Shown here: piece after piece, positions 17,401-24,705 of the stretch
Layout of the letters: every line of letters starts with the position of its first letter
Position numbering within the stretch: position 1 is the first letter of the stretch
Origin: Pseudozyma flocculosa PF-1
Taxonomy: Eukaryota > Basidiomycota > Ustilaginomycetes > Ustilaginales > Ustilaginaceae
Length of the DNA stretch: 24,705 bases
Assembly (NCBI RefSeq): GCF_000417875.1
Contig: NW_006920877.1
Location: forward strand, 812,152 to 836,856
Direction: 5' to 3'
Program-made: the position numbers and the translations under genes
The notes under the pieces: model-generated
Seen by the model: only the letters and a program-made list of their open reading frames with translations
Databases searched by the model: none
What the model was told of the DNA's origin: nothing

Positions 17401-20400
17401 AGAAGATGGCCAGCGGCGCGAAGTCACAGCGCACTCGCCGAAGAGCGTCTCGTCCGGGAGACTCGACCATCCTCTCGCAGGCCAGCCTCAGCATGCCAGC
17501 GTTTGCATAGGCGCTTGCTTGCGCCCGCCATATGCGCCTTGCTTTGTGCGCCTAGCCTGATCGGAGATCCGGACCGGGCCATCCGCTGCACGCTGCGCTG
17601 GCAGAGGCGGGGATGGCGCGGGGCGGAGTCTCCGTCCCTGGCCGGCCCGACGCCGCGTCGGATTGGCCGACCACACCGGCCAGCTGCAGGCCAGGTTTCT
17701 GCTTGCTTGCATGCTGCTTGGCCGAGGCAACCGGGCGGCTACGGCTGCGGCGGCCGTTGCGTGCTTTTGTTGTTTGTTTCTCCTTCGCCAGGCTTCCCGC
17801 TCGACCGCCCGCCCGGCTGTTTTTTTCGACATGCCGAAAAAAGTGGGGCCGGACCAAAGATCGAGGCAACCAGCCGTCGTCGGACACCCGAACGTTCCAA
17901 CGAACCTGCCTCAGCCTCAAGCACCATTGCATCTTGCTTGTGTCCGTCTGACACCCAAGCCCGGCCAGCCAAGGATACGATCTGGCATGCATGCATACAT
18001 GCATCTTCTGCCACCTTGGCACACGAAGAATGCAGATCGGTTTCTGAACAACAGGCATAAGACCAGCAAAGAGCGGCCACCTAGAGCGGTGAGATTCGAG
18101 GAGCGGGCCGCACCGGCTGTTTCGAAGCGAGCGGAGCAGGTCCTTCCTGGCACAAGCAAGCGGCAGCGCAGCCTAGCTACCGTTCGAGGCTGCGCATGAA
18201 ACCGCGATGCATGCACACCCGCAACGACCTGCATGGGAACCAAGCCAAGCCAAGCGCTTCACCCGACATCAAAAAAGTGGCCGCCGACAACGGCAGCCAC
18301 ACCTACACACCTGCCACTGAGGCCATCGCACGACGTCGACGAGGCCAAAGCAGACACGGCGCCGTCGAGAAACGACGAATTCACCTTCCCAGCGACGGTG
18401 TCGAGCAAGTGACTCTTGGGGCGATCGTTGATCCGAAGCTCTGAACGAGCCGCGCAGGTCGTGACGACAGGCGACAGACGATGACGGTCGAGCTGCCGGC
18501 GGGGTTGTCGAAGAAGAACATAAAAATTACGGACGTCGACCGCTGGTCAGAGGACCGATGGCATCCAGGTTCAGCGATCTCGACGACCAAAAGAGATAAG
18601 CTGATGTCGGTGGCTACCGGATGCCCGAGACGTCGGTCGTCGGTCACCGTCGTCGTTGCCTTGCTTGGTCGCCCGGTAGTCTGTAGCTGCCGTAGCTGAG
18701 ACATCGGCGACAACGTCGTCGTCCGGCGCAGACCGACCAGCAGCAAGCAGCACACAGGCCAGCGAGGCCCGACAGGTTGCTGCTGCTTGGTTCCTGCAAT
18801 CGAGGAGGCGATGCGTGCGGGCAGGCGGGCAGGCGGGCAGGCGGGCAGTCAGGCGGCTACGTAGGCCATGCAGGCGAACCGAGACGAGGCGGCATCGTGC
18901 GCCCCTCCCTGCCTTGCCTACCTGTAGCCCAACCCAGCCTGCTCAGCTTGTTGATTTTTAGTACCCGCTGCAGAGGCTTCCTTCTCGAAGCACGCAAGCA
19001 AGCAAGGAGGGAGGGGGCGACTCTCCGTCGACGGCCTCCGCGGCCGTGCGCGTGTGATGCCTGCAGTAGCATAGGGACGGGCCTGGCCGGGACGACACAT
19101 AGCCAGGGCGGTGCGAGCCAAACGACACCCTGACGGCAGGCTACCCGACAGAAGCAGGCGAGTCAGCTGGTGGTGTGCGTACATACTGTACCTTGCACCC
19201 AGGCCCCGTGCCGTGGCAATTCCCATGCCCTATGCACCGCAGCTTTTAGCCTGCCCTGTGGCTCCCTTGCTTGCTGCTTTGGTACAGAAGGCGCAGTAGG
19301 GCGCGCAGGTGCTCAAGTGCGATCTACCAGAGAGACGAGGAGCGCGACCTCGCTCGGTGTACACGAGCAAGACTGCCAGATGCCAAGCCGGGCCAGTGTG
19401 CAAGGGCGTGCGCTCTGTAGCTAGGTCTGTGATCGGCCTGGCCTGGCAACCCGACCGACGGCATCGCTCCCGCCTTGGTACGGCGCCCTGGTTTGCTCAC
19501 TGGCGGCAGCAAAGGGAGGCCGGGCTGTACCTGTGCGTACGAGAGATGAGGTGGGCCGGGTCACCCGCCTTGTTCAACGTTCGAGGCCTGGCATGCGCGA
19601 TGCCTGCGATGCCATGCTGGTATCATCGTCTGGACGTGATGCCTGGTGCGCTCGAGCTCGTCGCGACTGCCTCCGGATGCTCCCGGTCAACGGGCAGAAG
19701 AGAGGATACACTTGTTTGCACTGCTCCGCTCAGCCTGGTCCAGCAACAAGGAGCAACCAAGGTGGGATTGCCCCGACGTGTGCTCCGGACGGACAAAGTG
19801 TCGTTGGGCGAGCCAGCAAGTCGATTCGTACAGTCGCGCTCTCCCCCGGCAGACGCGCAAACGCAGTGCCCAAAGACGGTAACGATGCTCGCCGTGTCCT
19901 CGGTGAGCATGGTACCCAGTCTTGGGCCATCGTCGGATGCCAAATTCTACAAGACGGCGGCCAGAGAGAAGCTCGCAGGCCTTGCCCGCTTTGACGGTAC
20001 GGGCGCGTTCTCATGGGGAGGGGAAGGGCATGAAGAGTTCATGCTCAGCGATCTTCCATCCGATGCCTGCGCTCTCCGAGTGTCTGATCTCCTGGACCGC
20101 CACCGGCTCTATCTCCATCTTGGCTCTTCTGTCGAGTGTCTCGGAATCCATCTTGGGCGGCAACGGCAAACGCTCCGCGATGCAGGCCGAGCGGGAATAC
20201 GGCAGTGGGTGGCCGAAACCGACTCAACGGGCTGGGGGATGTCGGCGGGTCCAAGGTGTGTCATTTGACGCCTCGACGGGCGGTCACGAGCGGAGGCGGC
20301 ACTAGGCACGCAAAGGCGCAGCTCCATGGACAGGCCAGGCAGGCAGGCGGTTGGTCAGACAGGCAAGCGGCCTTTCCTCAGGCCTGCCAGACTGCGACAC

Positions 20401-20600
20401 GTCTCTGCAGAGAAGGGGCGACCAAAGGCAGCCAAGGAAGCCGATTGTGCCCTTTGCCCTGGACGCGCGTGCCTGATTCGACGCCGAGACGTACTGTGCC
20501 TAGCCTGTTTGCCCCAGCCCCCAACCGACTAGCCCGCGGCGCCGCCGCCTGATCGCCTTTGCCTAGCCACAGGTACGCTAGCCTCGGTCACGACATCCTG
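17401..20600. other. Gene-free region, central part
   Basis: No supported gene. Seen here: an ATGCAT-rich patch at 17985-18004, (CCAAG)3 at about 18240-18254, (GCGGGCAG)4 at 18817-18848, and the last TACTGTA site at 19184. The longest frame (19309-20268) would need a GTG start and has no recognisable domain. Confidence 0.6.
18817..18848. repeat. (GCGGGCAG)4 octanucleotide tandem repeat
   Basis: Four perfect 8-bp copies, followed by a degenerate one. Intergenic. Confidence 0.95.
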
Positions 20601-21107
20601 CGCCGCCCCATGGTCGATCGACGAGCGGAAACAAACGCCTCTGATCTGGTCGGAGTGATGGATGGATGGGCCCGACCTCTGTTTTTGAGGTGTCGCCGCT
20701 GCCAACCCGCTGCGGGTCTCCTGCGCGCGCCTTGCTAAGTAGCTGGACCTCTTCTGGATCGCTGCCCGAAGGAGAGCAAGACTAACTAGAAGCGCTATTG
20801 TACGTAAATCTCGTCAACCGTCGTCCCGAATCGACGGGCGGCCCCATGATGACCAGGAGTGGTCCAGAGCAAGAGGGAGGGAGAAGAGACGGGGCCGAAG
20901 AGCCTAGCTGGGGGGCGGAGTAGGAAAAATCGCAGAGGCAAGCGAAGCAGGCCGAGGAGAGGTCACCTCGCTCGTCTGCCCCTGTGCTGGATCTGGCGAC
21001 TGACGAGCGTCGGCGTTCGTCAAAGCTGCAGGCAGGCGGGTATAGGCGCGGACGGCCGGGTGAAGAAGCGGCGGGTGTCTTGCTTGGTTCGCGGGCGGCC
21101 GGACTTT

Positions 21108-21121
21108 GGTACATACGGTAC
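21108..21121. repeat. GGTACATACGGTAC element, copy 2
   Basis: Identical over 14 bases to 12684-12697. Two more partial units (AGGTACGGTA) follow immediately. Confidence 0.5.
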
Positions 21122-22229
21122 AGGTACGGTAGCTGCCAGCCGGGGCAGGCCTCGAAATTGGTTGATCCCCGCCGTCGTCTGCAGCCTGCCTTGATGCCCA
21201 TCCAGGCAGAGAGGAAAGCCGCCACCCCAGCTCCAGCTTGCCCTCTCGCCCGCCCAGCCCAAGGTTCCCATCCCAGCAGCACGTAACGTTGCTCTGTACG
21301 AAGTGCACCAGACCAGAAGCTTGAACCGCAGAGGTCGTGCGATCGCCTGCCTGGACGCTTCGACCGGCTCAGCAACGGACGGCTGGCTACAGGAGCATGC
21401 ATGTACATACCTAACCCCAGCTTGGCATCGCCAGGACGAGGGAGGGGGTGAGGGCCACAGAAGAACGTAACAGACGGCGAGGCTGGGCAGACTGCGCATG
21501 AGACCTGGACTTCTCTCTGGAGCTCTTCGTGCGCATCTTCGCTCTAGTCAACTTCTCAAACCCCATTCGCCCGGCGCCCTGGCGCTGTGTGGGTATATCA
21601 GCTGCCCTCGCCCAGCTTCGAAACAGACGAAGTCCGGGTACCCACCTGCATCGACCGTTCGCTCGCTTGCTTCGGGTAACAGAGGGCAGCGCATATTGGC
21701 GCCTCGCAGCTTCAAGATGCCGCTGTGGGAGCGCAGCGATCCAGAGAGATCGTCCACCCCATCGACCGCCGCGGCGAGCCTGGTCGGCCCCGGGTTCGAC
21801 GCCGTCGTCGTCGGCGTCGTCGTCGTCGTCGTGCTCCTCCTCCTACGGTATACGGTACTCGGCTCGCGCCCGTTTCGCCATCGGAACGACCCGGATCCGC
21901 CCCTCTGCCCCGGATCAGCCGAGGACGAGGAACGGCGCCGAGACCAGCCCTCCTGCAGCTCACACCGAACTTGCCACCGGCAAGCCCTGTTGGCCCTTTG
22001 CCGATCCTGGGTCCTACCTTGACGAGAGGGCGGCGGTTCCACAGGCCGGGCGCGTCTGCCGCCGCCCGCTCCCCGCTTGCGACCTTCAAAGCACCGCCGC
22101 CCGCTGCGCCCGCCACCTCTTGCCGCTCCCTCGCTCGCTCTGTCTCTCTGTGCGTGTCTCACTCCCTCTCTCTATCTCTTCTTCGATGGTGTGCCCGCTG
22201 CAACCTGTCACCCGCCTGTGCGCAAAGCG

Positions 22230-22300
22230 GCCTGCCCTGCCCTGCCCTGCCCTGCCAGGCCCTGCTCCGTCCTGTGCTGTGCTGTTCTGTCCTGTCCTGT
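22230..22300. repeat. CCCTG then CCTGT/GCTGT degenerate tandem
   Basis: About four CCCTG copies are followed by degenerate CTGT units, all pyrimidine-rich on the plus strand. It lies 100-170 bp upstream of the TATA-like site of the homeobox gene. Confidence 0.75.
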
Positions 22301-22399
22301 CTGGCCCCCATGCACGCTTCCCTCGCCAACTCCGTCGTCCGAGTGCTCCACCTTGCTTGCGGCCGTATCGGCGCCCCAGGTCCCGTCGACCAGGGAGGG

Positions 22400-22406
22400 T
22401 ATATAG
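22400..22406 (+). promoter_or_regulatory. TATA-like box (TATATAG) of the homeobox gene
   Basis: TATATAG stands out in GC-rich sequence 496 bp before the start codon. ATGs occur upstream of it (for example near 22186 and 22310) but none between it and the start codon, which fits transcription starting just downstream. Confidence 0.55.
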
Positions 22407-22429
22407 ACGAACGCCGCCCTGTGTCCCCG

Positions 22430-22901
22430 AAGCAGGCGTCCGTGCTGGCCATCGTCCCTCTCCCTCTTCGTTCTTCGCTCTTTGCTCTTCGCTCCGTCCT
22501 CCCCCTCAAGAGGTTCCAGCACAACCGTCTCCTTCCTCGACAGCAACGAGCATCGGATCGTCCCGCGCGTCTCTTTGACGGATTGCGTTTCCTTTCCCGC
22601 TCAGCCCTAGCCTCGCTGTTCGTCACATCCAACCCTCTGGGATCCTCCGTCGAAGACTTCGGTTCCTCGGAAGGGCCGACAAAACGTCCATCAGCCCGCC
22701 TGCCTCGTAGATCCGCCATCCGTACACCTCGCCCAACGACCCAGCGACATCCTATAGAAGAGCACGACGTCGCGCCCCTTTGATCCGTCGCAAGCTCGTC
22801 TCCTCCGCCCGGCCTTGCTCTGGACCTCGACCGTGCCGCACGTTGCGACGACCGGGGCCCAGACTACCCTTCCGAACGCCTCAGCTTCACCTATCTATAG
22901 C
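22430..22901 (+). promoter_or_regulatory. ATG-free 5' leader of the homeobox gene
   Basis: I find no ATG in any frame over roughly 470 bases, where about five would be expected from base composition. The stretch starts with a CTTCG/CTCTTCG pyrimidine-rich patch typical of fungal transcription start regions. It supports 22902 as the translation start. Whether the leader contains an intron cannot be decided from sequence. Confidence 0.55.
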
Positions 22902-24705
22902 ATGTTTGCGCCAGCGCCCGTCCGACTCGAGCCGTCATCTTACTCCCACGCCGCCGCCGCCGCCGCCGCCGCCGACAACACCTCTGGGATCAGCAGCGGC
23001 AGTCAGCGCTCCGACAACCAGCTCGCCTCGGTCAACCTCTCCTTTCCGCCCATCGCCAGCCTGTCCGAGACCATGAACCACGCCTACGGTGGGCGAGGCG
23101 GCGGAATGTCTTCGTCGGAAGGTTCCGCCGGCTGGAGCCGATCCCAGGACGACCGCGGGGCCTCGCTGTTTGCCACGCCTCGCGCCGTCGCGGCTGCCGA
23201 CCCCGGTCGCCTTCTGCCGCCCGCCAGCAGCCTGGTTTCGGGTGCCGGTAGCAACGGCGGCAGCACCGCCGTTGGCCCCTCTGCAGCGGGCGTCGGCCAG
23301 TACCCGCCCTCTTCTTCGGGTGCCTCGGAATCGCTGCCACCCCTGCTCTACAACAACGGCTACGCCGCGGCGACGTCAGACTCGAACCTCGGCGGCGGTG
23401 GCGGCGGCGGCGTGGGCCGCTCGTTCTCGGTCGAGTCGCTGACTTCGCCGGCGTCGGACCAGCAGCCGTTCCTCTCCTCGGCTTCGACGTCCAATCCCAA
23501 CGACGAGGCCTACCCGGTCGGCTACCAACAGCACAGCGCTCAGCATGCCCATCACCACCACCATGGTCGATCCTTCACCACCCCGAGCTATTCGATGCAT
23601 CCTGGCCGTGCCGCCGAGGCAGCCGGAGGCTCGACGCACCTGTCTACCAATCCCCTCTACTTGCAACCCTACCAGCAGCAGCAGCAGCCCCAGCAGCAGC
23701 AACCCCACCATGCTCCTCCCCAGCAGACGCTGCCGCATCAGCAGTACCGCGGTCATCATCACCAGCAGCTGAGCTACCGTCCCTACGATGCGCCCAGCTC
23801 GTATCCCCCCATGGCCGGATACGGCGGAGGCAGCGTCGTGCACTCCAACGGCATGCACCCCTACGGCGCCCATGCCGCCTCGCTCGAGTACCGCTCGCAC
23901 TACTTCAACCCCTTCGAAGTCAAGCACCGCCGACGCACCACCAAGAGCCAGTTCCATGTCCTCGAGGGCACGTTCAAAGGTACGTCGTCGCTGCCTGAGT
24001 GCGTGTCGCCAGCGTCCGCGCCCTGGCTGATCCCCATCCCACCTCCCGCCCTTCCCTCGCGCTTTTGCGTCGCCCCGTGTCGTCTGGCTCGCACTGTCGG
24101 TGCTCTCGTCTTGGCGCTCGTGCCTGCCGAACCCTCCGCAGAGATCCCCAAGCCCAATGCCGCGCTCCGCAAGGCGCTCAGCGTGCAGCTCGACATGCCG
24201 CCGCGCGCCGTCCAGATCTGGTTCCAGAACCGCCGGGCCAAGGCCAAGGCCCTGGCCAAGAAGGAAGCCGCCAGCAAGGAGGCCGCCAACGGCGGCGGCG
24301 GCGGCGCAAGCGGCGAGGGAGGCGACCACGGCGAGGCGAGCAACAGCGCCAGCGCCAGCGGCTCTTCAGCGCAGGCGGGCGCCGCGTCGTCATCGTCGAC
24401 GTCGCATGCCGGCAACGACCCGCGCTCCCGCCTGGCGCACTCGCACTCTGACCTCGGCCTCAGCGGCCATGGCAGCTCGTCGTCGACGGTGTCGGGCTAC
24501 CACCACATGGCGCATGGCAGCGTGTCGTCGAACGCCTCGGACGACGGCCAGGGCCCGTCGCAGGCGCCCTACGGGGCGGGGTCGTCGTCGGACGCCGGCT
24601 TCCTGCGCATGCCCGGGCAGCACACGGCGCGGCCTTCGACCATGTCGTCGACGACGTCGTCGTCGATGGCCACGCCCTCGTACTCGGACCGCGGCCGGTT
24701 CGCCC
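22902..24705 (+). CDS. Homeodomain transcription factor, 3' partial
   Basis: Exon 1 (22902-23979) and exon 2 (24142 to the window end) give 547 residues so far, with no stop. The gene encodes a nuclear DNA-binding regulator. The homeodomain spans about residues 342-400: a basic arm HRRRTTKSQF, helix 1 to TFK, then EIPKPNAALRKALSVQLD and the recognition helix with WFQNRRAKAK (386-395). There is no three-residue loop insertion, so it is not a TALE type such as a mating-type HD1 protein. It resembles fungal Pho2/Hoy1-like homeodomains, a guess from memory of the family. The N-terminal arm is low-complexity: A8 (17-24), Gly runs, H5 (217-221) and Q-rich (255-267). The C-terminal arm is Ser/Gly-rich. 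The intron (GTACGT donor at 23980) splits the homeodomain after helix 1. The ATG has A at minus 3. Confidence 0.93.
   Translation, partial: MFAPAPVRLEPSSYSHAAAAAAAADNTSGISSGSQRSDNQLASVNLSFPPIASLSETMNHAYGGRGGGMSSSEGSAGWSRSQDDRGASLFATPRAVAAADPGRLLPPASSLVSGAGSNGGSTAVGPSAAGVGQYPPSSSGASESLPPLLYNNGYAAATSDSNLGGGGGGGVGRSFSVESLTSPASDQQPFLSSASTSNPNDEAYPVGYQQHSAQHAHHHHHGRSFTTPSYSMHPGRAAEAAGGSTHLSTNPLYLQPYQQQQQPQQQQPHHAPPQQTLPHQQYRGHHHQQLSYRPYDAPSSYPPMAGYGGGSVVHSNGMHPYGAHAASLEYRSHYFNPFEVKHRRRTTKSQFHVLEGTFKGTSSLPECVSPASAPWLIPIPPPALPSRFCVAPCRLARTVGALVLALVPAEPSAEIPKPNAALRKALSVQLDMPPRAVQIWFQNRRAKAKALAKKEAASKEAANGGGGGASGEGGDHGEASNSASASGSSAQAGAASSSSTSHAGNDPRSRLAHSHSDLGLSGHGSSSSTVSGYHHMAHGSVSSNASDDGQGPSQAPYGAGSSSDAGFLRMPGQHTARPSTMSSTTSSSMATPSYSDRGRFA

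Larger units (their letters stand above)
13881..19190. promoter_or_regulatory. Cluster of nine TACTGTA/TACAGTA heptamers
   Basis: Exact sites begin at 13881 (TACAGTA), 14316, 14381, 15136 (all TACTGTA), 15335 (TACAGTA), 16422, 16490 (TACTGTA), 17322 (TACAGTA) and 19184 (TACTGTA). Both orientations occur. From base composition I would roughly expect fewer than one in the whole 11 kb, and I noticed none elsewhere in the window. The block lies between 3.7 and 9 kb upstream of the homeobox start codon. It may be a distal regulatory block or fragments of an old repeat. Confidence 0.45.
20601..22399. other. Gene-free region, proximal upstream part of the homeobox gene
   Basis: No supported gene. 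A second GGTACATACGGTAC copy lies at 21108-21121. From about 21500 the plus strand becomes pyrimidine-rich, with a CTCT stretch at 22130-22172 and a CCCTG/CCTGT tandem at 22230-22300, as expected near a fungal core promoter. The long plus-strand frames here (21529-22578 and 21725-22783) are Ser/Pro/Arg-rich products of that bias. Confidence 0.6.

Noticed and set aside
19998..20215. Short minus-strand frame with protein-like charged composition (contains KMDSETLDRRAKMEIEP)
   Set aside because: It is only about 70 codons between stops, with no convincing splice partners or known motif; too little to call a gene.
19309..20268. 319-codon plus-strand frame
   Set aside because: It needs a GTG start, shows no recognisable family, and its first half is Arg/Trp/Cys-rich like random GC-rich sequence. 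A translated search with no hits would confirm the rejection.
11630..22901. Transposon or LTR element filling the long intergenic region
   Set aside because: I found no terminal repeats, target-site duplications or reverse transcriptase/transposase motifs in any frame. A repeat-library search would settle it.

Overview
The window reads as nuclear DNA of a basidiomycete fungus. It is GC-rich, its genes are broken by many short introns (about 98-189 nt, every one GT-AG, donors almost all GTGAGT, GTGAGC or GTGCGT), start codons mostly sit in CCACCATG or A-at-minus-3 contexts, and every recognisable protein is eukaryotic and fungal in style. The intron density argues against intron-poor Ustilago-type smuts. 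It would fit other Ustilaginomycotina or Pucciniomycotina, but I cannot place it further.

Layout, left to right. 1-1567 (minus): the 5' part of a DNA topoisomerase I gene, truncated by the window edge inside its first intron. 1568-4167: a repeat-rich divergent intergenic region. 4168-5537 (plus, 5 exons): a GFA/CENP-V-type zinc protein with a clear mitochondrial presequence and a second, better start codon just after it. 5538-5890: short convergent gap. 5891-8810 (minus, 8 exons): a complete 656-residue TM9/EMP70 nonaspanin. 8811-9366: compact divergent promoter with a 16-bp palindrome. 9367-11629 (plus, 6 exons): an FSH1-type serine hydrolase that runs in frame, without a stop, into a membrane-anchored cytochrome b5/MAPR-type haem-binding domain, giving a predicted 538-residue fusion. 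11630-22901: about 11.3 kb in which I can support no gene. 22902-24705 (plus, 2 exons, cut by the window end): a homeodomain transcription factor with long low-complexity arms.

The genes look like unrelated housekeeping functions (DNA topology, aldehyde/thiol or zinc chemistry, endomembrane trafficking, hydrolase plus haem domain) beside one developmental-type regulator, so this is not a cluster or operon. The two most unusual things are the hydrolase-MAPR fusion and the very long upstream region of the homeobox gene. That region carries a recurrent TACTGTA/TACAGTA heptamer (nine sites between 13.88 and 19.19 kb), GTAC-based palindromes, and arrays of a GGCCA/TGGCC unit that also occur in the other intergenic regions. 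It ends in a TATA-like site followed by about 500 nt with no ATG at all before the start codon. Exon boundaries were chosen by reading frame, splice signals and family conservation; none has been tested against transcripts.
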